Shown in pieces: positions 28,010 to 35,908 of a stretch of DNA of 57,262 bases. Position numbers and translations under genes: made by a program. The notes beneath the pieces were generated by a model that worked only from the letters and a program-made list of their open reading frames with translations, was not told where the DNA came from and did no database searches. The DNA is from Lysobacteraceae bacterium (GTDB lineage Bacteria; Pseudomonadota; Gammaproteobacteria; Xanthomonadales; Xanthomonadaceae): the NCBI GenBank assembly GCA_030681035.1, contig JAUXUI010000014.1:1-57262 (forward strand), written 5' to 3'. How positions within the stretch are numbered: position 1 is the first letter of the stretch; the number at the start of each line of letters is the position of its first letter.

Positions 28010-28470
28010 TTTGGGATAGTGCGAATCGCGCGTCGGCTATCATCGCTGTGCTCGCCACCTACGGTTTTGGTGCGCTGCTGGCCGGATGGCTGCTTGCGGT
28101 GGTGATGCATTTGCTGGTCGAGTTTGGCGCCGTGTTGCTGGGTGCCCGCATGATTCGTTCACTGACGGCAGCCAGAAGTTTCATTGTCGCCCACAGGGTG
28201 GGCTCCTACAGGGAGCGTTCACCGCTTCCGTGGGAGCGCGCCTGCGCGCGAAGCGCTTTCGCCAGTTCGTTCGCCGGCAGGCCGGCTCCCACAGAAGCGC
28301 TGGCTCGCACCGGCGTGCAACACAGTTGCTCCTACAGCACGCTGTTTCATTGTCGCCCACAGGGTGGGCTCCTACAGGGAAATATCTTCGCTTGTTGTAG
28401 GAACCCACCCTGTGGGCGACCAACGTTATGCTACGGCAAGGTCAGTGCCACGGTGTCGTTTACTCGCTGA
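27955..28470 (+). CDS. Hypothetical membrane protein, tail overwritten by repeats
   Basis: The first 67 or so residues are hydrophobic with two predicted membrane helices (CLLLEAGAVLLLAFW and ATYGFGALLAGWLLAVVM). This recalls the second half of YqjE/holin-X-type small membrane proteins. After about residue 75 the frame runs through two palindromic repeats (28186, 28352), so the remaining translation is not meaningful. The original gene end was probably displaced. It is not recognised and could be chance. Confidence 0.3.
   Translation: MACIVCLLLEAGAVLLLAFWDSANRASAIIAVLATYGFGALLAGWLLAVVMHLLVEFGAVLLGARMIRSLTAARSFIVAHRVGSYRERSPLPWERACARSAFASSFAGRPAPTEALARTGVQHSCSYSTLFHCRPQGGLLQGNIFACCRNPPCGRPTLCYGKVSATVSFTR
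28186..28420. repeat. Three copies of the GTAGGAGCCCACCCTG palindromic repeat
   Basis: Copies at 28186-28209 and 28352-28375 read GTCGCCCACAGGGTGGGC and on. A third at 28397-28420 is inverted with one change. The last two form a hairpin-capable inverted pair with a loop of about 21 bases. Members of the same 24-bp family are at 31575, 31658, 48511, 48563, 48609 and 48660. Apart from the doubtful small genes listed here, the 27813-28657 spacer shows nothing else. Confidence 0.9.
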
Positions 28471-28566
28471 CAACTATCGTCGATATCGGACAGCACTAGC
28501 GCAGGGGTGTGGCGAAGTAATTGGTCAGGTGTCGATACTGTTTGCATGGCCAACAAACCACCGGTA

Positions 28567-28589
28567 GTCACCCCAGCAAAAGCCGGGGT
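28567..28589. repeat. Inverted copy of the ACCCCGGC palindrome
   Basis: GTCACCCCAGC-AAAA-GCCGGGGT is the reverse orientation of the hairpin at 3150-3172, with one mismatch in the stem. It lies 69 bp past the stop of the OmpA-like gene and may help end that transcript, though no T-run follows. Confidence 0.55.
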
Positions 28590-28657
28590 TTATGTTGACG
28601 TTCATGCGTGCGATGCCGGCACGGCGGCGCAAATAGAACTGCTGCGGTTTTTCTGGA

Positions 28658-29518
28658 TTATCGGCCGATGGTGTTGGCGATGATCACCTCGACGCGGCGA
28701 TTCTGCTGGCGGCCAGTCGCAGAATCGTTGCCGGATACCGGATAGCCTTCACCTTTGCCTAGGGTGCTGACTCGATAGGCAGCAATGCCCTGGCCGACAA
28801 GGTAGGTTTTTACCGAATCAGCGCGACGCTGCGACAAGTTCATGTTGAAGCTCTCGCTACCGGTGCTGTCGGTATGCCCTTCGATGGCCACGGTGCGATC
28901 CGGATACTCGTTGAGGAACGCGGCGAGCTTGCTGAGGTTGCTGGTGGCACCACCCTTGAGTTCGGCGCGACCGGTGGCAAACAACACGTCGCCGAGGGTA
29001 ACTACCAGCCCACGATCGGTTTCACGCGCATTGAGTTCGGCGATCTGTTGCTTCAATGCGGCATTTTGCAGGCGCGCTGCGTCGGCAACCACCAGTGCCT
29101 GATCGGCCTGGCTGCGTGCGATGTTGGCATCAACGTGGGCGCGGTCGGCTTCGTTGGTGCGTGCTTGCAGTCGCATGCTGTCGCGTTCATCGCTGAGCAC
29201 TTTGCGGTGATCCACCAGCATTCGGCTTTGCGCCAGTGCAACAGCGGTATCCACCTTGCGTTCGGCCATGAAGACGCGATGATTGGTCAGTGCGTCGTCT
29301 TTGCTGGGCGTTTCAGCGGCGCGTACTGCGGCTTCGGCTTCCTCGATGGCAATTGGCGCGCGGCTGGCCAATTGCGGGTTGGCCTGCAATTGACTCAGTT
29401 TCTGGCGTACACCGATTGCTGCGTCGGGTTTGCTCGGTGTGCTGGAACACGCAACCATCAGCAACGAGGCAATGGCGGTGGTGAGTAGCGGGGTTACGAT
29501 GTTGGTTCGCGTGTTCAT
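28658..29518 (-). CDS. OmpA-family lipoprotein with DUF4398-like N-terminal region
   Basis: The 286-residue product carries a lipoprotein signal (LLMVACSS, Cys24). A helical coiled-coil region follows (about 30-160, many Ala, Gln, Arg), similar to DUF4398 domains. The C-terminal OmpA domain (about 165-280) binds peptidoglycan: GDVLFATGRAEL, IEGHTDSTGS and LSQRRADSVK are clear, with the Asp and Arg contacts retained. It is anchored in the outer membrane and tethers it to the cell wall. Its ATG overlaps the stop of the upstream DUF4398 lipoprotein (29515-29518), so the two are probably made together. Confidence 0.92.
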   Translation of the reverse strand: MNTRTNIVTPLLTTAIASLLMVACSSTPSKPDAAIGVRQKLSQLQANPQLASRAPIAIEEAEAAVRAAETPSKDDALTNHRVFMAERKVDTAVALAQSRMLVDHRKVLSDERDSMRLQARTNEADRAHVDANIARSQADQALVVADAARLQNAALKQQIAELNARETDRGLVVTLGDVLFATGRAELKGGATSNLSKLAAFLNEYPDRTVAIEGHTDSTGSESFNMNLSQRRADSVKTYLVGQGIAAYRVSTLGKGEGYPVSGNDSATGRQQNRRVEVIIANTIGR

Positions 29519-29928
29519 CGGCGGGCTCCCTGGTTACGCTGTATTTCCTGTTGCATGGCGTCGATGCTTTTTTTCATCTCGTCATTGATGGCGCTGGCTT
29601 GTACAAAGTCGGCCTTGGCAGATGCCAATTCGGCGTCTGCCAGCGACTGCTCGGCAAGGCGCTTGGCCAGTACCATTTGCTCGTTTCGTGCGGCATTGCG
29701 TGCAGCAGTGAGCTTGGCTCTGGCTTCGATCAGTTCGGGTGCGGCAAACTCGGATGCACGATCCCGCTCGGCGTTGCCGATGGCAATTTCAGCGGCTTGC
29801 AACGCTTGCTCAGGTGCTGGTGGAGTGCTGGCACAACCAGCGAGCGCAAGCAGGCCCGCCATCAGCGCCGCTGTCGGCAGCAGCGGAATGCGGTTGAGGA
29901 AATGAAATCGTGGCAATTGGCGGGTCAT
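29515..29928 (-). CDS. DUF4398 domain lipoprotein
   Basis: The 137-residue protein starts at ATG 29928, preceded by CAGGA. The upstream part of the open frame has no signal and is excluded. A lipoprotein signal ends in LALAGC (Cys34). The rest is an alanine-rich coiled coil (ALQAAEIAIGNAERDRA; ELIEARAKLTAARNAARNE) characteristic of DUF4398, ending in a charged tail. The domain is shared with the N-terminal half of the OmpA-like protein it is coupled to. The two may interact through these helices, which is inference. About 295 bp upstream (29929-30224) show no gene. Confidence 0.85.
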   Translation of the reverse strand: MTRQLPRFHFLNRIPLLPTAALMAGLLALAGCASTPPAPEQALQAAEIAIGNAERDRASEFAAPELIEARAKLTAARNAARNEQMVLAKRLAEQSLADAELASAKADFVQASAINDEMKKSIDAMQQEIQRNQGARR

Positions 29929-30224
29929 GGGGGTGTCCTGGTTGAAATCGCCGTGACTTTCCGCAATTCGACCCGGCGACGGGAATCGAAAGCGCTGTTG
30001 ACGCCATCCCTGGAGCACGTGGTTTCGCTTAGCGCCGGGACGCTGGTTTTCGCTCATCACCGCTCAGCAGGCATCCTGAGTTTCGACTTCGGCGCCGCTT
30101 GCGTCGGTGCGCTGGCGCACCCATGACGCTACAAGCAAGCACGTGTCATCGCGCGCTCGTGCGTCGTCGCTGCGGACCAATCCGACATGTCGGCGTGATC
30201 CGAGGTATCAGATGCACACACATA

Positions 30225-30268
30225 AAAAACCGCCGCGCAGCCTCGTTCAGAGGTTGTGCGGCGGTTTG
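30225..30268 (-). terminator. Rho-independent terminator of the csbD transcript
   Basis: Read on the minus strand, a long stem (AACCGCCGC paired with GCGGCGGTT, with further pairing inside) is followed by TTTTTTATG. It lies about 50 bp after the csbD stop and is a clear intrinsic terminator. Confidence 0.88.
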
Positions 30269-30315
30269 CTTGAGTAATGCCGGGTCGCCGCGCGTGGAGC
30301 GGCAACCGGAATGCT

Positions 30316-30525
30316 TCAGTCGTGTTTCTTGAAGAACGCGGAGACCTGTTTGTCGGCTTCGTCGCGAGTGATTGCATAGCGCTCCTGAACCAGTCCGGTC
30401 AGCTTTTGCGCATGGCCTTCGGATTTGAGCAACTCGTCTTCGGTCAACTTGCCCCAGACGATCTTGGCGGCGCCGACATGCTGCTTCCACTTGCCCTTGA
30501 TCTCATCAATGCTGGGCAGGCTCAT
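30316..30525 (-). CDS. CsbD family stress protein
   Basis: The 69-residue protein matches the CsbD family: IDEIKGKWKQHVGAAKIVWG near the start, then WGKLTEDELLKSEG and a C-terminal basic helix. CsbD proteins are small, abundant, general-stress proteins of unknown biochemical role. ATG 30525 gives the standard length. It overlaps the stop of a 55-residue upstream frame (ATGA, 30522-30525), suggesting a two-gene operon closed by the terminator at 30225-30268. Confidence 0.9.
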   Translation of the reverse strand: MSLPSIDEIKGKWKQHVGAAKIVWGKLTEDELLKSEGHAQKLTGLVQERYAITRDEADKQVSAFFKKHD

Positions 30526-30689
30526 GGGCTGGTCTTTGTTGTTCTGGCGGCTATGGGCGCCTTCGCGGGTGCTGCCTTCGCTTGAGCAATTGCAACAACT
30601 GCCGTTGCCGCGTTGTTGGATGCTGCTTTTGCGTTTGTGATCGGGGCGGGGGAGCAGCAAGAGTCAGTATGCTTGTCTGGCTTTTTCAT
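30522..30689 (-). CDS. Small Ala/Lys-rich protein coupled to csbD
   Basis: The 55-residue frame begins MKKPDKHTDSCCSPAP and continues with an Ala- and Lys-rich segment. GAGGT sits 6 bases before the ATG, a strong ribosome binding site, and the TGA overlaps the csbD ATG. These two facts favour a real gene. A Cys-Cys pair near the start could bind metal or be oxidised. I recognise no family. It might be a leader peptide whose translation controls csbD. Confidence 0.5.
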   Translation of the reverse strand: MKKPDKHTDSCCSPAPITNAKAASNNAATAVVAIAQAKAAPAKAPIAARTTKTSP

Positions 30690-30861
30690 GGCGACCTCGT
30701 ATGAACACCCGCGCCGTGCGAAGTCGCGCAGCATCAGGTGGGTGGGGCCCGTGCATAGTGAGATTGTCGCCGCGACGCGTCCGTGCGCTGTCGCACCCAG
30801 CGGTGCCATCGCGCTGGAGCCATTGACGATTGATTCAGGGAAGTGCGCTGTCGTGCGCTGC

Positions 30862-31380
30862 TCAGAACCGGAACAGGGTGTACTCGGCCTTGGCGCGCTT
30901 GAGCAGTTGATTCGGGTCCTTGTTCTTGTCCCATTCGCTCAGCGCGTCGAGCTCGGCTGAGTTGTGGAACAGCAGCAACTGCCCCTGCACGATTTCAAAG
31001 CGGGTTGGATCGATGGCAACGCGCCGGCCAAGGGCGAGGCTGTAGGGACAGTATTCGCCGAACACCGGTGCATAGTGCTTCGGGTCGGCTGCGAACTTCG
31101 CCAACTGCTCGGCCGATGCGAGGTAGTACACCTTGCCTTCATAGGTGCTTTGGAACTCGGGCTTGCCCTTTTCCGGCAGGTTTTTTTCAAAGTACGAAAC
31201 CGGGCTGTAGCCCTCGATTGCGAGGTTGGCGAGCTCGGGTGCCTTGGCCGGTTCCGGCCCGGCTTCGACATGCAGGTTCAAAGGCGCGGGTTTTGCCTGG
31301 CCTGCTGTCTGCGCATTGGCGTTGGGAAGGAGTAGCAAGATGCCGAAGACGAGGCCGAGAGCCGTGTAGAGTTGCCGCAT
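30862..31380 (-). CDS. Secreted YHS-domain protein
   Basis: The 172-residue product starts at ATG 31380 with GGAGG 5 bases upstream. A signal peptide ends at ANAQT (about residue 24). The YHS-like core reads AIEGYSPVSYFEKNLPEKG, then YEGKVYYLASAEQLAKF and PVFGEYCPYSLALG. YHS domains are short metal-associated modules found with heavy-metal ATPases and in stand-alone periplasmic proteins. The C-terminal stretch (VQGQLLLFHNSAELD) is typical of stand-alone forms. Its function is unknown; metal or redox stress is a guess. The 480 bases between it and the csbD operon carry no other gene beyond the small one listed. Confidence 0.85.
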   Translation of the reverse strand: MRQLYTALGLVFGILLLLPNANAQTAGQAKPAPLNLHVEAGPEPAKAPELANLAIEGYSPVSYFEKNLPEKGKPEFQSTYEGKVYYLASAEQLAKFAADPKHYAPVFGEYCPYSLALGRRVAIDPTRFEIVQGQLLLFHNSAELDALSEWDKNKDPNQLLKRAKAEYTLFRF

Positions 31381-31574
31381 GATTGCCTCCAATGGTGACC
31401 GGTAGCGATGTATGTTGCGCTTTTCGGCCGGACGAACCCCTGTTTCGACGCACGGATGAGCGATTTGGTTCCCGAGTGTGCAAGTGCAGTGTGTCGCACT
31501 CGGCGCAAGTCTGCATCGCGGGCATCGCAGGCATCGCCGTATCGCTGCGCGAAGCTATGCCTTTGCTACGCCAG

Positions 31575-31681
31575 GTCGCCCACAGGGTGGGCTCCTACAG
31601 GGACAGACCACCGTTTTTGCGCGACCGGCTCGTGCAGATGTGCGTTGAGGTTCTTTTGTAGGAGCCCACCCTGTGGGCGAC
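31575..31681. repeat. Inverted pair of GTAGGAGCCCACCCTG repeats
   Basis: 24-bp copies at 31575-31598 and 31658-31681 are exact reverse complements, 59 bp apart, and could form a long cruciform or hairpin. The second abuts the duplicated tatD fragment. The rest of 31393-31574 shows no gene. Confidence 0.9.
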
Positions 31682-31683
31682 CC

Positions 31684-31830
31684 GCTACTGGCCGAAACGA
31701 AACAGGTGCTCGGCATTGACTGTGGTCGCCTCGGCGATGTGCGCTTCGGACGTGCCACGCAGTTGCGCGACCACGCTCAGCACATCGAGCAGGCGTGCGG
31801 GTTCATTGCGCTGGCCCTGATGGCCGCAGT
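31684..31830 (-). pseudogene. Duplicated 3' end of tatD (fragment)
   Basis: These 147 bp match 31998-32144, the end of tatD, with two differences near the 3' end and about 134 consecutive identical bases. The fragment encodes the last 48 or so residues (GHQGQRNEPARLLDVLSVV and on, to the FRFGQ stop). It ends exactly where hairpin element D begins. It lacks a start and most of the enzyme, so it is a nonfunctional partial duplication. Near identity implies a recent event or ongoing gene conversion. Confidence 0.92.
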
Positions 31831-31833
31831 CGT

Positions 31834-31920
31834 CGTAGGATGGGTAGAGCGTAGCGAAACCCATCAACTACATCATTGCAACTTGATCGATGGGTTTCGC
31901 TACGCTCTACCCATCCTACG
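31834..31920. repeat. Hairpin repeat, copy D
   Basis: 32-bp inverted arms (31834-31865 and 31889-31920) surround a 23-base loop. Both arms share a G-to-T change (GAGCGTAGCG), so they have stayed complementary. It lies between the tatD fragment and the intact tatD end. Confidence 0.92.
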
Positions 31921-31998
31921 AATTGAGTGTCGTTCTACCTTGAACTGCGTCGTTCGCTGGTAAGGCGCTTCATTGGCATAGGCTGGCGCGTAGCCCAG

Positions 31999-32763
31999 CT
32001 ACTGCCCGAATCGAAACAGGTGCTCGGCATTGACTGTGGTCGCCTCGGCGATGTGCGCTTCGGACGTGCCACGCAGTTGCGCGACCACGCTCAGCACATC
32101 GAGCAGGCGTGCGGGTTCATTGCGCTGGCCCTGATGGCCGCAGTTGGGCTGGTCAGGCGCATCGGTTTCCAGCAATAGCTGATCCAGCGGCATCGATGCT
32201 ACCAGACGACGCAACCGATGGGCACGCGGATACGTCAGCGGGCCACCCAGGCCGAGATGGAAACCCTGTTGCCACAGTTGCCGCGCCTGTTCTTCACTTC
32301 CGGAAAAGCTGTGTACCACGCCGCGCAGCTTGCCAACGCGACGGATGCTGGCGATCACCTCGTCCACCGCGCGCCGTGCGTGGATGATCAGCGGCAAATT
32401 GAATTCACGCGCGATGCGTAACTGAGCATTGAAGTAGTGACGCTGCAGGTCGGGGTCGATGCCGTCCACGAAAAAGTCGAGACCACATTCACCCACGGCC
32501 TGCGGCTGCTCGCGGGCAATCCAGTCGGGCAGGGCGTCGAGATGTTGCGGGCGGTGTTCGGGCAAGGCCATCGGATGCAAGCCGTAGGCAGGAAACAAGC
32601 CGTCATGGCGTGCGCAGACCGTGCGCAATTGCGGCCACGAGGCAAACGCGATGGCTGGCACGATCTGGCGGGTGACCCCAGCAGCGCGCGCCCGCGCGAT
32701 CACCGCATCGCGGTCGCGGTCGAACTGCGCCACATCGATATGGCAGTGGCTGTCAGTCAGCAT
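31999..32763 (-). CDS. tatD: TatD family metal-dependent hydrolase
   Basis: The 254-residue protein is a TIM-barrel metal hydrolase of the TatD/YcfH type, 3'-5' DNases involved in DNA repair or decay. Metal ligands are visible: DSHCHID (residues 4-10), VGECGLDF, IIHARRA, VVHSFSG and LLETDAP. ATG 32763 begins the family N-terminus MLTDSHCHID; the frame is open further upstream but unrelated. The start lies inside the end of the DUF6116 gene (11-bp overlap). Its 3' 147 bp are duplicated just downstream at 31684-31830. Confidence 0.93.
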   Translation of the reverse strand: MLTDSHCHIDVAQFDRDRDAVIARARAAGVTRQIVPAIAFASWPQLRTVCARHDGLFPAYGLHPMALPEHRPQHLDALPDWIAREQPQAVGECGLDFFVDGIDPDLQRHYFNAQLRIAREFNLPLIIHARRAVDEVIASIRRVGKLRGVVHSFSGSEEQARQLWQQGFHLGLGGPLTYPRAHRLRRLVASMPLDQLLLETDAPDQPNCGHQGQRNEPARLLDVLSVVAQLRGTSEAHIAEATTVNAEHLFRFGQ

Positions 32764-32959
32764 CGCGGCTGGCATCGGGTTTGCGCCGCCATGCCGCAAA
32801 CAGCAGTGTGCCCAACGCCAGCAAGATTTCGTCGATGAATGGCAGCGGGTCGGGAATCAGTACGTTCAGCACAAACAGGCCAAGCGTGAGCATGAACAAG
32901 ACCGGAAAACGGAGCTTGCGGGCGAAATGCAGAATCGGTGCGAGTATCAGTTGTTTCAT
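32753..32959 (-). CDS. Small membrane protein (DUF6116-like)
   Basis: The 68-residue protein has two predicted membrane helices (FPVLFMLTLGLFVLNVLI and FIDEILLALGTLLFAAW) separated by PDPLPF, and a charged C-terminus. The N-terminal LAPILHFARKLRFPVLF and the IPDPLPFIDE motif match my memory of a family seen in Xanthomonadales. It overlaps tatD by 11 bp and likely shares its transcript. Function unknown. Confidence 0.8.
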   Translation of the reverse strand: MKQLILAPILHFARKLRFPVLFMLTLGLFVLNVLIPDPLPFIDEILLALGTLLFAAWRRKPDASRDAD

Positions 32960-33069
32960 GCCGGCTCCCGATAGCGATGTTTGTTGATTCAGGCTGCGGT
33001 TCAGCTTGCGAGGTTTCTAATGGCGCCGCAGCCAGTGCTGCATTGTCACTTCATCTTGAGGGATAGCCC

Positions 33070-33759
33070 ATGAACAAACCAATCGTTATTGCAGTTATCG
33101 CCGTTCTGGTGGGTGGGTCCGCGATGGCGGCCTACCAGAGCCGTCTGTTCGGCGATTATGCCGACATCGTCAAGGTTGATGAAATCACCAAGACGATCAA
33201 TGTCAAGGGCGAGGTGCTCGATGCCACGCCGATTACCGAGTCGCGCAGCGGGCCGCGCGAGGTCTGCGAAGACAAGGTGGTTGAATATCAGGTGCAGCCG
33301 AAGGACCCGAACAAGATCGCCGGTACGGCCATTGGCGCGGTGGCCGGCGGCTTGCTGGGTAACCAGATCGGTGGCGGCACCGGCAAAACCATTGCCACCG
33401 TTGCGGGTGTTGCCGGCGGTGCTTATGCCGGGCGCAAGATCCAGGAAAACCAGCAGGAGGCCAATGCGCGCACCGAGTCGCGGGTTGAGCGCTCGTGCCA
33501 GACCATCACCGAAACCCGCGATGAAGTGGTGGGTTACGAGGTGACCTATGTGGTGGATGGCGAGACCACCACCCAGCGCTTCAACAAGAAGCCGGGCGCG
33601 ACCGTTTCGCTGGGCAAGAAGCCGGTGGTAGTGGCCTACGATGTGACTTACCGTTACAAGGATCAGGTCAACACCCTGCGCATGAAAAATGATCCGGGCG
33701 AGGTGGGCGGCCGCTTGCCGGTGAAGGATGGCGCGGTAGTGGTGGATAGCGAGGGCTGA
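33070..33759 (+). CDS. Glycine-zipper 2TM domain outer membrane protein (SlyB-like)
   Basis: The 229-residue protein has an N-terminal hydrophobic segment (IVIAVIAVLVGGSAMAAYQ, signal or anchor). The central glycine zipper GTAIGAVAGGLLGNQIGGG and GKTIATVAGVAGGAYAGRKI is typical of SlyB and the rickettsial 17-kDa antigen family. There is no lipobox Cys, unlike SlyB itself. A beta-rich C-terminal domain (YEVTYVVDGETTTQRF, VAYDVTYRYKDQVNTLRM) follows. It is probably an envelope integrity protein. Seven bases separate GAGGG from the ATG. It stands alone between divergent and repeat-rich DNA. Confidence 0.88.
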   Translation: MNKPIVIAVIAVLVGGSAMAAYQSRLFGDYADIVKVDEITKTINVKGEVLDATPITESRSGPREVCEDKVVEYQVQPKDPNKIAGTAIGAVAGGLLGNQIGGGTGKTIATVAGVAGGAYAGRKIQENQQEANARTESRVERSCQTITETRDEVVGYEVTYVVDGETTTQRFNKKPGATVSLGKKPVVVAYDVTYRYKDQVNTLRMKNDPGEVGGRLPVKDGAVVVDSEG

Positions 33760-33798
33760 GCCAGTGCGGCTGCGTTTTCGTCGCGGCTTGTGATTCTC

Positions 33799-33872
33799 GT
33801 CATTCCCGCGCAGGCGGGAATCCAGCGGCACCGGTCTGAAAGGCTCTGGATTCCCGCCTGCGCGGGAATGAC
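33799..33872. repeat. Inverted pair of GTCATTCCCGCG repeats
   Basis: Copies at 33799-33825 and 33846-33872 are in opposite orientation with a ~20-base loop, forming an extended hairpin between the glycine-zipper gene and the acyl-CoA dehydrogenase gene. Confidence 0.9.
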
Positions 33873-33996
33873 GGTACTTTTAGGAAGTGTCATTGGGTTC
33901 TGCGGTGTTTTTCCGATCGCATGGGACACACTGCTCGTGCGTCAGTAAGGTCGCCCCGGTACACTATGCGGCTTCCCTCTCGCGTGTGTTACCGCC

Positions 33997-35160
33997 ATGG
34001 CCCTCGATCCGACCGACCTGTTCGATATCCGTTCCCTGCTCAGCGACGAGGAGCGCGCGGTGCAGGACGCCGTGGCGCGCTTCACCAATGAACGGGTATT
34101 GCCGATCATCGGCGATTGCTTTGAGCAAGGCCGCTTTCCGCGCGAGTTGATCCCGGAAATCGCCAGCATGGGGCTGCTCGGTTCCTCACTGCCCGAGCAA
34201 TACGGTTGCGCCGGCCTCAACGGCGTCAGCTACGGCCTGATCTGCCAGGAACTGGAACGCGGTGATTCCGGCATCCGCAGTTTTGTCTCGGTGCAAAGCT
34301 CGTTGTGCATGTACCCGATCTTCGCCTACGGCAGCGAGGAGCAGCGCCAGCAATACCTGCCTGGCATGGCGCGCGGCGAGATCATCGGCTGCTTCGGCCT
34401 CACCGAACCGCACGGCGGCTCCGACCCGGCCAACATGAAGACCAGCGCCAGGCGTGATGGTGGCGACTGGATCATCAATGGCGCCAAGATGTGGATCACC
34501 AACGGCAACGTGGCGCAGATCGCCATCGTCTGGGCGCAGACCGAAGACGGCATCCAGGGCTTCATCGTGCCCACCGACGCGCCCGGTTTCGCCGCCCAGG
34601 AAATTCACAAGAAGATGAGCCTGCGCGCATCGGTGACCTCGGCGCTGTTCTTCGACAACGTGCGCGTGCCCGATGCCCAGCGCCTGCCCGATGTGCGCGG
34701 CCTCAAGGGCCCGCTGGGCTGCCTCACGCAAGCGCGTTACGGCATCACCTGGGGCCCGATCGGTGCGGCCATTGCCTGCTTTACCGAAGCCACTGAATAC
34801 GCCAAGCAGCGCATTTTGTTCAACCGCCCGCTTGCCGCCAATCAGGCGGTGCAGCTCAAGCTGGCCGACATGGCGCGGCGCATCACCCTGGCGCAATTGC
34901 TGAGCCTGCAACTCGGGCGCCTCAAGGACGCCGGCACCATGCAGCCCACGCAAGTGAGCCTGGCCAAGTGGAACAACGTGCGCATGGCCATCGACATCGC
35001 CCGCGAAGCACGCGACATCCTTGGCGGCGCCGGCATCACCACCGAGCATTGCCCGATCCGCCACGCCCTGAATCTGGAATCGGTGATCACCTACGAGGGC
35101 ACCGAAACCGTGCATCAACTGGTGGTCGGCCGTGAAGTCACCGGCATCAATGCGTTCTGA
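33997..35160 (+). CDS. gcdH: Glutaryl-CoA dehydrogenase-like acyl-CoA dehydrogenase
   Basis: The 387-residue flavoprotein fits glutaryl-CoA dehydrogenases, which oxidatively decarboxylate glutaryl-CoA to crotonyl-CoA in lysine and tryptophan degradation. Family traits: SVQSSLCMYPIFAYGSEEQ, GCFGLTEPHGGSDP, WITNG, and a C-terminal catalytic Glu in ITYEGTETVHQLVVGR. The ARYGITWGPIGAA segment with its Arg is like the glutarate-binding site. The position of the catalytic Glu distinguishes it from the isovaleryl-CoA enzyme in this window. No regulator or CoA-transferase lies next to it; a small nucleotidyltransferase gene follows after 12 bp. Confidence 0.9.
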   Translation: MALDPTDLFDIRSLLSDEERAVQDAVARFTNERVLPIIGDCFEQGRFPRELIPEIASMGLLGSSLPEQYGCAGLNGVSYGLICQELERGDSGIRSFVSVQSSLCMYPIFAYGSEEQRQQYLPGMARGEIIGCFGLTEPHGGSDPANMKTSARRDGGDWIINGAKMWITNGNVAQIAIVWAQTEDGIQGFIVPTDAPGFAAQEIHKKMSLRASVTSALFFDNVRVPDAQRLPDVRGLKGPLGCLTQARYGITWGPIGAAIACFTEATEYAKQRILFNRPLAANQAVQLKLADMARRITLAQLLSLQLGRLKDAGTMQPTQVSLAKWNNVRMAIDIAREARDILGGAGITTEHCPIRHALNLESVITYEGTETVHQLVVGREVTGINAF

Positions 35161-35172
35161 GCGAGCCACGAG

Positions 35173-35682
35173 ATGGCGCCTTCACCACCGCTGATTGCTC
35201 CCGCAGCGGCCGTGCAGGCAACATTGAGCGCCATCGTGCCGACGCTGCACCACCACTGCCGCGAACCGTGGTGGCTGATCGGCAGTGCGGCCTTGCATGT
35301 CGCCGGGGTGCCGGATATCGCGGTGCATGATATCGACGTGCTGGTTTCCGATGCCGACGCCGTGCGCCTGCTCGCCCATTGGCACGAGCGCATCGACAAC
35401 GCGTTCCAACCCGAACGCAGCGACCTGTTCCGCTCGCGCTTCGGCCGCATCAGCGGCTTTGCGCTGCCGCTGGAGGTGATGGGCAATCTGGAGTTGTTTC
35501 GCGATGGCACATGGCAACCGGTGCGCCCTGCAGACCGTGAGGTGGTTGAATGGCGCGGATTGTCGGTGCCGGTGCCCAGCCTCGTCGCGCAGTGCGCGAT
35601 TCTCGAATCCTTTGGCCGGGCCAAGGATATCGCCAGGGCGCACGCCGTCAAACAGATGCTGCGTGCGCGGGGCCAGCGCTGA
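35173..35682 (+). CDS. Nucleotidyltransferase-fold protein
   Basis: The 169-residue protein shows WWLIGSAALHVAGV followed by HDIDVLVSD, the GS-x(n)-DxD arrangement of the polymerase-beta-like nucleotidyltransferase fold, as in MNT-type or aminoglycoside-type enzymes. The C-terminus (VPSLVAQCAILESFGRAKD) is a helix-rich part common in uncharacterised members. Its stop lies before a spacer of about 225 bp with no gene. It may share the transcript of the acyl-CoA dehydrogenase. No HEPN partner is adjacent, so a toxin-antitoxin pair is not supported. Substrate unknown. Confidence 0.75.
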   Translation: MAPSPPLIAPAAAVQATLSAIVPTLHHHCREPWWLIGSAALHVAGVPDIAVHDIDVLVSDADAVRLLAHWHERIDNAFQPERSDLFRSRFGRISGFALPLEVMGNLELFRDGTWQPVRPADREVVEWRGLSVPVPSLVAQCAILESFGRAKDIARAHAVKQMLRARGQR

Positions 35683-35908
35683 TGCCATTCCACACCATCA
35701 ACAAACGTGGCCGTACGCCATGGGCATGTGCTGCGAGGTGCTGTCTTTGCTGTTAACAGTTCGCCGAGCAGGTGCATGCTTCGCTCAGTCAACGCTTCAC
35801 CAAGGCGATAACCCATAATTGGACGCACCGGATTGTTCGCAGTTCATCAACGCAAGCCAGGTTTTGGTTTGACTCACCCGGTTGGAATTGGCAATTGGAG
35901 ATGCTTCG

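Noticed and set aside
28184-28567. Short frames encoding HRVGSYR- and PTGWAPTG-like peptides
   Set aside because: These peptides are translations of the GTAGGAGCCC repeat family and recur at every cluster.
31685-31867. Apparent 60-residue protein ending like TatD
   Set aside because: It is the duplicated tatD end preceded by translation of hairpin D (FATLYPSY), not an independent gene.
35173-35682. Toxin-antitoxin pair based on the nucleotidyltransferase fold
   Set aside because: No HEPN or other partner gene is adjacent, and the neighbours are metabolic or membrane genes.
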